23,173 nt of DNA, taken from NCBI GenBank assembly GCA_046485045.1, contig JAWOHT010000148.1, forward strand, positions 1 to 23,173, written 5' to 3'. A program made the position numbers and the translations under genes. Origin of the DNA: JAFGPL01 sp046485045. Its GTDB lineage: Bacteria > Bacteroidota > Bacteroidia > Bacteroidales > UBA10428. The notes below the pieces were generated by a model that saw only the letters and a list, made by a program, of their open reading frames with translations, ran no database searches and was not told the origin of the DNA. This document shows, piece by piece, positions 15,998 through 23,173 of the stretch. The number at the start of each line of letters is the position of its first letter. Position 1 is the first letter of the stretch.

Positions 15998-16744
15998 TTA
16001 TTCTTCCTCAGGCCCCTGTTCTTTCTTAGCCCTGTTCTCACATCTGTCGCAAAGATCGGTAATATTCTTCAGCTCCCTGGCCTGTGCAACCGTACCTTCA
16101 AAAATTTCAGCGGTTCTGTCGGTGTTAATGTAAGAACAGTCCTGGAAAATATGGTAACTCTTACCAAATTTTGTCCAGTAAACATGGTTTACGCCGTCAT
16201 TCAGCGTTTTTACCTCTTCTGTCTGTTCTGTGTATTGTTCTATTGACGGTGGATTGAAGTCAATGCCAAAAAGACCTGCAATAACAAGAGCTGCAACGGC
16301 AATGGTACCAACAAGTCCTTTTTGTTTCCCGCTCATGTTCTTGTTGGTGAAAATTAGGATAACAAGCGGCAGAAAGGCAATAATGCTGATTATAAGGCCT
16401 AACTGATTCTGAATAAAGAATTTTATTTTATCTTTCTCTGAAGCCGGGTCAAGCCTGTTTGCTTTTTTCCAGAGCAGTGAACCTATCACAGCAAAAATCA
16501 ATGCCCCTGCAATTAAAACTATCAGTAAAGTGGTGTTAATTTCAGGTTTTCTGAGCTGAAGTATTGCAACAGCTTCTATTCCAATAGCAACAATCCATGA
16601 GACAATCGCGATTAAGCGAAATGTTTTAGCTTTTGATTTACTCTCTTCACTTGCCACAAAAGGCCTTTTACCACTTGTTGAATGTTCAGATGAACCATCA
16701 TTGCCAACGCGGGTGATTTTTTTGGTAGTTTTTTTCACTGCCAT
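15998..16744 (-). CDS. Four-helix membrane protein with putative Cys/His metal-binding tail
   Basis: 248 residues, family not recognised. The N-terminus (1-42) is basic, rich in Lys/Thr/Ser and probably disordered. Four hydrophobic segments lie at about 43-63, 71-92, 113-133 and 143-160, separated by short charged loops. The C-terminal 75 residues hold KSYHIFQDCSYI (195-206) and LCDRC (231-235). His198, Cys203, Cys232 and Cys235 are spaced to bind one metal, as in small zinc-ribbon-like tails that carry a YHxxxxC...CxxC pattern. Ends in an acidic stretch (GPEEE). Preceded by a strong Shine-Dalgarno (16751-16758), which is rare here, so high translation is likely. A weak -7-like box (minus-strand AATATTTG at 16801-16794) lies upstream. 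Stands alone, 117 nt before recQ, which has its own promoter. Membrane sensor or regulator is possible but not shown. Confidence 0.75.
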   Translation of the reverse strand: MAVKKTTKKITRVGNDGSSEHSTSGKRPFVASEESKSKAKTFRLIAIVSWIVAIGIEAVAILQLRKPEINTTLLIVLIAGALIFAVIGSLLWKKANRLDPASEKDKIKFFIQNQLGLIISIIAFLPLVILIFTNKNMSGKQKGLVGTIAVAALVIAGLFGIDFNPPSIEQYTEQTEEVKTLNDGVNHVYWTKFGKSYHIFQDCSYINTDRTAEIFEGTVAQARELKNITDLCDRCENRAKKEQGPEEE

Positions 16745-16750
16745 TTCTTT

Positions 16751-16758
16751 TCCTCCTT
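16751..16758 (-). promoter_or_regulatory. Strong Shine-Dalgarno of the four-helix membrane protein
   Basis: The minus strand reads AAGGAGGA ending 6 nt before the ATG at 16742-16744. Other genes in this window show almost no such site, so this one stands out and supports the chosen start. Confidence 0.7.
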
Positions 16759-16812
16759 AATTAGTATTTTTATTGGGTTAGTTATCGTAATTGCAAATAT
16801 TTCTTACCTGTT

Positions 16813-16995
16813 TTGCTAAATAATCTGAAATGTAACAACATCTCTGACATTATTTTGCCCAAAATTATGATCGTTTCAGATGACAGGACAAATATAAAAA
16901 AATTATTCAAAACATTATTTAACAGATATTTAATAATCAGTATCCAAACACAAAATGTCAGCTCATTAGTGTTGCAGGCAGGCATAATGATATAA
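16813..16995 (+). pseudogene. Possible remnant of a response-regulator receiver domain
   Basis: A 60-codon frame with only a TTG start. Its middle part resembles the first ~45 residues of a REC domain: ILPKIMIVSDDRTNIKKLFK (first strand, acidic pair, first helix), then TLFNRYLIISI (second strand). The frame then stops before the phospho-acceptor strand. No ribosome site is visible. The region is AT-rich, so Ile/Lys/Leu/Asn-rich translations are expected by chance. Confidence 0.22.
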
Positions 16996-17186
16996 AGCCG
17001 GATGAAAAATACAGAAAAGGTGTTACGACAGGTCAAAATTATTACAATCTTTCATAAAAAAGCTTTTAAAATTCACAGGTAATCATTTCATTTGCAATTT
17101 TGTTCATTTACGGTTTTAAATTGCATTTTGAATAAAACATCCATTAATTTTACACGGTTTACTTAATGTTATAAACTGGCACAGAA

Positions 17187-19079
17187 ATGAGAAAATGGCG
17201 CATTGAAGATTCACAGGATTTATACAGTATTGAAGGATGGGGAATTAATTATTTTTCGATCAACGAAAAAGGCAATGTGATTGTTACCCCGAAAAAGAAT
17301 AGCAGTTCGGTAGATTTAAAAGAGCTTATTGACGAGCTTCAGCTTCTGGATGTTTCAACGCCTTTATTGATAAGATTTACCGATATACTTGATGACCGGA
17401 TTATAACCATTTCTGATTGTTTTAAATCGGCTGCAGAAGAATATGTATACAAAGGCCAGAATTTCATTATATACCCTATAAAGGTCAATCAGATGCGCCC
17501 GGTAGTTGAAGAAATTGTGAGCCATGGCAAGAAATTTAACATAGGACTTGAGGCAGGTTCCAAACCTGAATTACACGCTGTGCTGGCAGTGAATACCGAA
17601 ACCGACTCTGTGATAATATGCAACGGGTATAAAGATGAAGACTATATAGAACTGGCTATCCTGGCGCAAAAAATGGGCAAAAGGATTTTTCTGGTTGTAG
17701 AAAAATTAAACGAGTTGAAACTTATTGCCTCGGTATCAAGAAGGTTAAAAATTAAGCCAAATATTGGCATAAGGATAAAACTTGCCAGCGCCGGCAGCGG
17801 AAAATGGGAAGAATCGGGCGGCGATGTAAGCAAGTTTGGGCTTAGTTCGAGCGAACTGCTTGATGCTATTGACTTTATTGAAAAAAATAATATGAAAGAC
17901 TGCCTTAAACTCATTCATTTTCATATTGGAAGTCAGATTACCAAGATAAGAAGGATAAAAAATGCACTTCGTGAAGCATCACAATTTTATGTGCAACTTT
18001 CGGAGATGGGCTTCAAGATTGATTTTGTTGATATCGGCGGGGGTCTTGGCGTTGATTATGATGGTTCGAAATCATCAAACAGCGAGAGTAGTATCAATTA
18101 CAGCATACAGGAATATGTGAACGACTCGGTAAGCACTTTTGTGGATGCCTGCAATAAAAAGAACCTGATGCACCCGAATATCATCAGCGAGTCGGGCCGT
18201 TCTCTTGCTGCCCATCACTCGGTTTTGGTTTTCGAAGTGCTTGAAACAGCTTCGCTTCCATGTTGGAACGAAGAAGAGGTTGCAGGAGAAAATGATCATG
18301 AATTGGTAAGGGAATTATTCAAGATATGGGAACTGTTGAACCAGCCACGAATGCTTGAGTCGTGGCACGATGCAGAACAGATAAGGGAAGAGGCCCTTGA
18401 TCGCTTCAGCCTCGGGCTCATCGACCTGAAAACACGCGCCCAGACCGAACGCTTGTTCTGGTCTATAGCACGCGAGGTTTACAAGATGGCCGGTAAATCA
18501 AAACATTTGCCCGATGAGCTGCGGCAACTGTCGAAAATGCTTTCGGATAAGTATTTCTGCAATTTTTCACTATTCCAGTCACTGCCCGATTCCTGGGCCA
18601 TTGACCAGATTTTTCCGATTATTCCGATTCACCGGCTTGATGAAAAGCCAAATGTTGCTGCCACATTGCACGACATAACGTGTGATTCCGACGGAAAAAT
18701 TGACAACTTTATCTCTACACGCAATTATTCACACAGCCTGCCATTGCACGAACTTAAAGCCAAAGAGAATTATTACCTGGGGGTGTTTCTGGTCGGGGCC
18801 TATCAGGAAATACTCGGTGATTTGCACAATCTTTTCGGCGATACCAATGCAGTACATGTATCGGTAAACGAAGACGGATATAAAATAGATCAGGTGATCG
18901 ACGGAGAGTCGGTTGCAGAGGTACTGGATTATGTTCAGTACAACCCGAAAAAGATGGTACGCAAAGTCGAAACATGGGTAACATCCTCGGTTAAAGCCGG
19001 TACCATTACCATGCAGGAAGGTAAAGAGTTTCTTTCCAATTACCGTTCGGGGTTATATGGCTATACCTATCTGGAATAG
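17187..19079 (+). CDS. speA: Biosynthetic arginine decarboxylase
   Basis: 630 residues, the usual SpeA length. PLP-dependent, converts arginine to agmatine plus CO2, the first step to putrescine and spermidine by the agmatine route, in the cytoplasm. The alanine-racemase-like barrel shows YPIKVNQ (96-102) with the PLP lysine K99, HFHIGSQ (244-250), the phosphate-binding IGGGLGVDYDG (283-293) and ESGRSL (335-340). The C-terminal beta domain carries CDSDGKID (499-506), whose Cys and Asp act in catalysis and dimer active-site formation. The start MRKWRIEDSQDLY matches the family's N-terminus. No Shine-Dalgarno; promoter candidate weak (17098-17130). Stands alone; the next gene converges 24 nt after its stop. 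No other polyamine gene is in the window. Confidence 0.96.
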   Translation: MRKWRIEDSQDLYSIEGWGINYFSINEKGNVIVTPKKNSSSVDLKELIDELQLLDVSTPLLIRFTDILDDRIITISDCFKSAAEEYVYKGQNFIIYPIKVNQMRPVVEEIVSHGKKFNIGLEAGSKPELHAVLAVNTETDSVIICNGYKDEDYIELAILAQKMGKRIFLVVEKLNELKLIASVSRRLKIKPNIGIRIKLASAGSGKWEESGGDVSKFGLSSSELLDAIDFIEKNNMKDCLKLIHFHIGSQITKIRRIKNALREASQFYVQLSEMGFKIDFVDIGGGLGVDYDGSKSSNSESSINYSIQEYVNDSVSTFVDACNKKNLMHPNIISESGRSLAAHHSVLVFEVLETASLPCWNEEEVAGENDHELVRELFKIWELLNQPRMLESWHDAEQIREEALDRFSLGLIDLKTRAQTERLFWSIAREVYKMAGKSKHLPDELRQLSKMLSDKYFCNFSLFQSLPDSWAIDQIFPIIPIHRLDEKPNVAATLHDITCDSDGKIDNFISTRNYSHSLPLHELKAKENYYLGVFLVGAYQEILGDLHNLFGDTNAVHVSVNEDGYKIDQVIDGESVAEVLDYVQYNPKKMVRKVETWVTSSVKAGTITMQEGKEFLSNYRSGLYGYTYLE

Positions 19080-19103
19080 TGAAGTGTTCTTTTTCGGCTG
19101 AGC

Positions 19104-19841
19104 CTATTTGGTGCATATCAGCACCTTTTCAGTTGTATTCAGGCCAGGTCTACTATCCTGCATATCTGTATAATGATTGATGTTGACTTTAAAACCACAG
19201 CTAATCAGCCTTTTTTTCAAACCCTCTGCCGAGTATATGCGTACATGGTCTTCCTGGCCGAAGTGCCTCAATCGTTCTGTTTCTGAATTAATTTCAGGGT
19301 TTTCAAATATTTCTCCTTCTTTAAAAGGGGTCTGAATGATTGCCGATCCTCCTTTTTTTAAAACCCTGTACAATTCGTTCATAGCCTGAATATCGCTTTC
19401 AACATGTTCAAGTATATGATAGCATATTATCAGGTCAAATGTTTCGTCTTCTGTGTCAATATTGGTGATATCATATTGAAAATCTGACAAGAAGTTGCCT
19501 GAAATATCTGTACCGTGGTAACAAATTGTATGATCATTCTTTAGTTTATGGTATAGAGCCCGGTGCGGGGAAAAATCCAATATGGTTATTCCCTGCTTCA
19601 GGAAACCGGAATTCAATATTTCCCACAATCGCCTTGTCCTTGAAAGGCTTCCGCAAAAGGGACAAAGCCTGTCACCGTCTTTTAAGTCAACAAATTTATG
19701 CAACTTCTTGCGGCAAAGACTACAGTAATAACGGTCGCCCCTGTAGAACTGATAGTAAAACTTTCTCAAAAGAGGTTCTACCCTGAATAAAAATCTGTCA
19801 GGCAACAAAGCTTTTATAGTTCGCTTTATGTAGTTGTACAT
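19104..19841 (-). CDS. SAM-dependent methyltransferase with N-terminal zinc ribbon
   Basis: 245 residues. Two CxxC pairs, C40-C43 (CSLC) and C60-C63 (CPFC), form a probable zinc ribbon, followed by SLSRTRRLWEIL. The methyltransferase part has an unusual motif I, ILDFSPHRAL (87-96), lacking the glycine-rich loop. Next come TDISGNFLSDFQYDIT (the ribose-binding and adenine regions), LIICYHILEHVESD (137-150) and LYRVLKKGGSAIIQTPF, the standard post-core strands. Proteins of this ribbon-plus-core type are commonly annotated only as class I methyltransferases and occur near glycan genes. The acceptor is unknown. Monocistronic: it converges with speA (24-nt gap) and follows the hybrid kinase gene by 98 nt, where a 7-bp hairpin lies. 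Confidence 0.8.
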   Translation of the reverse strand: MYNYIKRTIKALLPDRFLFRVEPLLRKFYYQFYRGDRYYCSLCRKKLHKFVDLKDGDRLCPFCGSLSRTRRLWEILNSGFLKQGITILDFSPHRALYHKLKNDHTICYHGTDISGNFLSDFQYDITNIDTEDETFDLIICYHILEHVESDIQAMNELYRVLKKGGSAIIQTPFKEGEIFENPEINSETERLRHFGQEDHVRIYSAEGLKKRLISCGFKVNINHYTDMQDSRPGLNTTEKVLICTK

Positions 19842-19861
19842 TTGTTTCTTTTCTGACCAGC

Positions 19862-19879
19862 TGTAAAAGACTTTTTACA
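19862..19879. repeat. 7-bp inverted repeat between methyltransferase and hybrid kinase genes
   Basis: TGTAAAA (19862-19868) and TTTTACA (19873-19879) are exact inverted copies around a 4-nt loop. It lies 61 nt past the hybrid kinase stop on the minus strand and could end that transcript, but lacks a U-tract there. Confidence 0.3.
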
Positions 19880-19939
19880 AGATCTTTTTATGAGTTTTTG
19901 CAGGTTGTTTTCTGAATTATCAATTTAAAAGTAAAAACA

Positions 19940-21601
19940 CTACCGGTTAAAGAATTTGTTGATTTTACTTAGCAGGTTTTCAACTTCGATTGGTTTTACA
20001 ATATGATCATCGCAGCCCGCCCTCATGCAACGTTCGCGATCTTCGGGCATAGCAAAGGCTGTTTGGGCAATGATTGGAATATTGCGGTTGAGCAATTTTA
20101 TTTGCCTTGTGGCCTCAAAACCATCCATCTCGGGCATTTTTATGTCCATCAAAATCAATTCTATTTTGTTGATTGACTTACAAAGCTCTATTGCCTGTAT
20201 ACCATTGTGTGCCCTTATTACCCGGGCCTGATTTCCAACCAGCACGGCTTCAATAAATTTGTAGTTGATATCATCATCTTCTACCACCAGTATCAGTTTA
20301 TCTTTCCAGCTTACCGGATGCTCTGTGGTTTCGTTCTCAGATAAGGCCAGTATGTTGTCTTGTGGCATTTCTTCGTATTCAATGGTAAAAAACATGGTGG
20401 TACCCCTGTCTGGCTCAGATTCTATCCATATCCTTCCCCCGAGCAATTTTACAATACCTTTGGCTATAGTGAGCCCCAGTCCTGTGCCTTCGTATTTTTT
20501 TGTAATAGTCTCTTCATGAAATTTAAACCGGTCGAAAATCTGTTTTTGTTCGTCTTTAGTTAAACCAATTCCAGTATCTTTTACAAAAAATCTTATGCTT
20601 TTGTCATCTTCTTTAGCATAACCAAACTCCACATATCCTTTCTCGGTAAATTTAATTGAATTGCCGATAAGGTTCGAAAGCAACTGGTGCAACCTGCCCG
20701 AGTCTGTAAAGCACAAAAGCCCTTTCCCCGCGGGAATATTTAGCCTGAGCTCAAGATTCTCTTTTTTGTAAGCTTTTTTCTGCTGGTTAAATGTTCCAAG
20801 AATTTCGTTAAGCAGCAGGTTGAGGTTGCATACCGATTTGTTTACTTTAACTTCGCCCGATTCGAACCGGGCAATCTCGGAAATATCGTCAATAAGTTTA
20901 AATAGCAGGTTGCTCTGATGTTTAATAATCTTAATGTAATCATCTCTGTCATGCGGCGCAATATTACCAATGGTGAGCAACTCTGCAAAGCCCATGATTG
21001 AATTCATTGGAATGCGTATTTCACGCGAAATATTCGATAAAAAAATGTTCCTGAATTTTTCTGATTCTTCAGCTTTTTCCTTTATACGTAATAGTTCTTT
21101 CCTTGTCTTTTCATGCTTTGTAATATCAACAAGGGTAAATAAAACCAACCTGTTTTGACCATCTTTTTCAATTAACCTGAATTTTGAAGCTATATATTTT
21201 ACTTCGCGCTCCTGGTCTGAACGAATAATTTTATATTCAATGTTAACTGTTCTGTCGGTATCGGCCAATTCTTCGAAAACCTTCTGAAAAGCGGTCCTGT
21301 CATCTGGTGAAATTAAATTGAAAAAATCATCAAGGGCGATTTCAGGAGTATTGCCTTTTAGTCCAAGATATTTCTGTGCAATTGAAGATAGCCCGATGGT
21401 CTCATTTGCCGAATTAAATATTGCTGCACCAATGTTTTCTATTTCAATTATATCATCGGGTTTATTGTTATGCCATCCGGATACCTTATTAATCTCCGGG
21501 TTGTTGTGTACCTTATTCAAAAGCTGCGTGTTCAGCAGTTCGAGTTCAGATACCTTGTTTCTAAGTATATTAAGTTCCGATTTTCTTTTATTAAACCGCA
21601 T
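19940..21601 (-). CDS. PAS hybrid histidine kinase-receiver lacking the H-box histidine
   Basis: 553 residues, no membrane segment, so cytosolic. Order: short coiled coil (5-32), PAS-like domain (about 50-165), HisKA helices (about 165-250), HATPase_c (about 295-410), receiver (435-552). ATP-binding boxes look complete: N-box NLIGNSIKF (311-319), G1 DTGIGL (342-347), F-box FDRF (356-359), G2 GTGLGL (372-377). The receiver has the acidic EDDD (441-444), phospho-acceptor Asp486 (LILMDIKMPEMDGFEA), Thr514 and Lys536. The H-box reads FLSNISREIRIPMNSIMGF: residue 193, normally His, is Arg (codon CGT, 21025-21023), and the Thr before Pro is Ile. It therefore should not autophosphorylate in the usual way. 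It lies 39 nt after the GAF/PAS sensor gene and is likely in one operon with it. No DNA-binding output domain. Confidence 0.9.
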   Translation of the reverse strand: MRFNKRKSELNILRNKVSELELLNTQLLNKVHNNPEINKVSGWHNNKPDDIIEIENIGAAIFNSANETIGLSSIAQKYLGLKGNTPEIALDDFFNLISPDDRTAFQKVFEELADTDRTVNIEYKIIRSDQEREVKYIASKFRLIEKDGQNRLVLFTLVDITKHEKTRKELLRIKEKAEESEKFRNIFLSNISREIRIPMNSIMGFAELLTIGNIAPHDRDDYIKIIKHQSNLLFKLIDDISEIARFESGEVKVNKSVCNLNLLLNEILGTFNQQKKAYKKENLELRLNIPAGKGLLCFTDSGRLHQLLSNLIGNSIKFTEKGYVEFGYAKEDDKSIRFFVKDTGIGLTKDEQKQIFDRFKFHEETITKKYEGTGLGLTIAKGIVKLLGGRIWIESEPDRGTTMFFTIEYEEMPQDNILALSENETTEHPVSWKDKLILVVEDDDINYKFIEAVLVGNQARVIRAHNGIQAIELCKSINKIELILMDIKMPEMDGFEATRQIKLLNRNIPIIAQTAFAMPEDRERCMRAGCDDHIVKPIEVENLLSKINKFFNR

Positions 21602-21640
21602 GCTTACTTTATAATTACCGGTTTTAAGAAAAAACTATTG

Positions 21641-23173
21641 CTAAAAAAGTTCTACTTCAATGTTTTGTATAAAAGCTGTATAGGTGTTTTCTTTATCAAC
21701 CTGAGCATTCGACAACAAAATAAGAACAGGTTTTTCCTCACCCGATTTGGCAGTAATTTTTATTTCCTTTCTAACACCAACAATTTTATTGCTTCCGGGT
21801 TCAATGAATTTTATCAGAAATTCATCTTCTTCAATTATCATTGCATTGAAAAGTATTGCTGCATCATGACCGATCACTTCTTCTCTTTTATAGCCCCAAA
21901 GTTCTTCTGCTGCTTTGTTAAAGAAAATAATCTTATTATCGTTGCCAATGGTAAATATTGCATCAAGTGCCCCTTCAAGGGTCTTTTCATTTCTGATTTT
22001 TATTTTTTCTATTTCTTTATACTGATTTTGCATTTCTATCCTTGCTTCGCGTAATTTTTTGCTAAGCTCCCTTTCAGATTCACGAAGCATCTTTTCCTGC
22101 TTTTTAAGAATTTCGGTTTGCTGCCGCAATTCGATATCCATCATTTTTTCGTTGGTAGCATCATGGCCTATAAACACGATTCTTGTTACATCGCCATACA
22201 TGTCATAAAGTGCATTGAAAGCTCCGCGCAACCAAAGGATGTCTTCTGTTTTCGACCTCATTTTAAACTGTCCCTGAAAAGCAATTCCTTTTACCACTGT
22301 ATCCCATTTGTTATTGAAATTTTCAATTTCAAGCAGATTTATAAGGTCAAAAATGGTAAGGTTTTTTGCCTCTTTTTCGTTATAGCCAAAGATATACAGC
22401 ATGTTGTCGTTATATTCAACAATGCTGCCATTACTGCCCATTTCAAGTTTAATGCTTGATTTATCAACTGCATCTACGATACTTTCGAGACGCAGGCTTT
22501 GCTTCTTATGTTCGGTGGTATCAATAGCCAGAAACAATATTTTTTCCACAGCGCCGTCTTCTCCCCTAATACAGGTATAAGTTGCCATAGTCCACAGGTC
22601 TTTACCGTTTTTGGTAATATGCTTCATATACCCTTCGTAATGTCTTCCTCCGTTGGCAAGGTCGTCCCATAACTGGCTGAACCATTCTTTGTCTTTCTCG
22701 CTAATAAACAGATTAAGATGTTTGCCTTCGACCTCTTCATTTTTGATGTATTCGAGTTTTTTAAGGAATTTGGTGTTGGCATAAAGCAAATATCCGTCGA
22801 CGTTGTAGTCTGCCCTGATCATGGTATGGTTTACGGTATTTTCAAGCTTCACGAATTTATCGGCCTGTCTTGCCAGTTCTTCTTGTGTGGCCTGAAGTTC
22901 TTCCATGTTTTGCCTCATCTCTTCTTCCTGTGCAGCAATAGCCTGGGTGCGTTCGCGTGAGTCTTCGAGAAGTTTTGTGGTACGCACATTAGTACGAACA
23001 GAAGCAATTGTGGCTGCAATGTTTTCGGCCACTCTTTCAACAAAGTTCAGTTCGTGCTGGCTTAGGGGATTAAATGAGGCTAATTCTATAACACCGTAAA
23101 GTTCGTTCTCAGAGATTAAAGGTACAAGGAGAAGGCATTTGGGGTTGCTTTTTCCCAAACCGGATGTAATATT
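21641..23173 (-). CDS. GAF/multi-PAS sensor protein, C-terminal part, no transmitter seen
   Basis: The frame stays open to the right edge, so the N-terminus is missing; about 510 residues are visible. Order: end of a GAF domain (LLLVPLISENELYGVIELAS), coiled coil (EEEMRQNMEELQATQEELAR), PAS 1 (about 115-225, with its PAC-like WTMATYTCIRGEDG), PAS 2 (about 230-345), long coiled coil (about 345-395), PAS 3 (about 395-505, FTIGNDNKIIFFNKAAEELW). It ends 5 residues after the last PAS strand (IQNIEVELF). There is no HisKA, HATPase, GGDEF, EAL or methyl-accepting domain in the visible part, so signal output must be through a partner. The adjacent hybrid kinase 39 nt downstream is the obvious candidate. 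The hidden N-terminus may hold HAMP and membrane segments, as in related Bacteroidota proteins. Ligand unknown. Confidence 0.85.
   Translation of the reverse strand, partial: NITSGLGKSNPKCLLLVPLISENELYGVIELASFNPLSQHELNFVERVAENIAATIASVRTNVRTTKLLEDSRERTQAIAAQEEEMRQNMEELQATQEELARQADKFVKLENTVNHTMIRADYNVDGYLLYANTKFLKKLEYIKNEEVEGKHLNLFISEKDKEWFSQLWDDLANGGRHYEGYMKHITKNGKDLWTMATYTCIRGEDGAVEKILFLAIDTTEHKKQSLRLESIVDAVDKSSIKLEMGSNGSIVEYNDNMLYIFGYNEKEAKNLTIFDLINLLEIENFNNKWDTVVKGIAFQGQFKMRSKTEDILWLRGAFNALYDMYGDVTRIVFIGHDATNEKMMDIELRQQTEILKKQEKMLRESERELSKKLREARIEMQNQYKEIEKIKIRNEKTLEGALDAIFTIGNDNKIIFFNKAAEELWGYKREEVIGHDAAILFNAMIIEEDEFLIKFIEPGSNKIVGVRKEIKITAKSGEEKPVLILLSNAQVDKENTYTAFIQNIEVELF

Larger units (their letters stand above)
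16745..17186. other. Divergent intergenic region before speA
   Basis: 442 AT-rich bases. Holds the Shine-Dalgarno and weak promoter of the membrane protein on the left and a possible receiver-domain remnant at 16813-16995. On the right lies a weak speA promoter candidate, TTTTG (17098-17102), 20 nt, then GCATTTTG (17123-17130), a two-mismatch -7 box. No intact gene is supported. Confidence 0.5.

Noticed and set aside
16782..17036. 84-codon minus-strand frame in the gap before speA
   Set aside because: Low-complexity hydrophobic translation without ribosome site; overlaps promoter regions of both neighbours.
1..23173. CRISPR arrays, insertion sequences, tRNA or rRNA genes
   Set aside because: No regularly spaced repeats, transposase-like frames, terminal inverted repeats or RNA gene signatures were found on reading both strands.

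Overview
The window comes from a chromosome of the Bacteroidota, most likely the Bacteroidia (Marinilabiliales/Bacteroidales-like). Four things point there. The left edge carries a type IX secretion (T9SS) C-terminal sorting domain. Upstream of gyrB, a TPR gene, a toxin-antitoxin pair, ftsE and recQ there are matches to the Bacteroidota promoter -7 box TAnnTTTG. Shine-Dalgarno sequences are almost absent. The outer-membrane and multi-PAS signalling proteins are of Bacteroidota type. No rRNA, tRNA, CRISPR array, transposase or phage gene was seen.

Layout, left to right. 1-402: C-terminus of a T9SS cargo protein, converging with 1 nt between stops on a two-gene minus-strand unit, gyrB (1392-3377) followed by a small secreted protein of unknown function (404-1390). 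3378-3728: gyrB leader and promoter with inverted repeats. 3729-8495: a minus-strand operon of a 1024-residue exported TPR protein and an outer-membrane beta-barrel protein. 8496-8974: a divergent intergenic region. 8975-9710: a UPF0175/DUF3368-PIN toxin-antitoxin pair. 9736-10437: ftsE, whose promoter sits between the toxin stop and the ftsE start.

10467-13761 is a very AT-rich three-gene block (glycosyltransferase, SAM methyltransferase, Wzx-like flippase) directly after ftsE. It looks like a transferred surface-glycan segment. The remainder is: a RecQ-family helicase (13967-15880, minus); a four-helix membrane protein with a putative Cys/His metal-binding tail (15998-16744, minus); a 442-nt gap with a possible receiver-domain remnant; speA arginine decarboxylase (17187-19079, plus); a zinc-ribbon SAM methyltransferase (19104-19841, minus); and a two-gene signalling unit (19940-23173, minus).

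The most unusual locus is that signalling unit. A GAF-PAS-PAS-PAS sensor with no kinase domain in the visible part is followed 39 nt later by a PAS-HisKA-HATPase-REC hybrid kinase. In the kinase, the phospho-accepting histidine of the H-box is an arginine (residue 193, codon 21023-21025), while the ATP-binding boxes and the receiver phospho-acceptor Asp look intact. The pair may be a sensor with a kinase that cannot autophosphorylate, possibly a phosphatase, a phosphotransfer partner or a scaffold. The second locus worth attention is the TPR/beta-barrel operon, a candidate envelope machine to which I could not assign a function.
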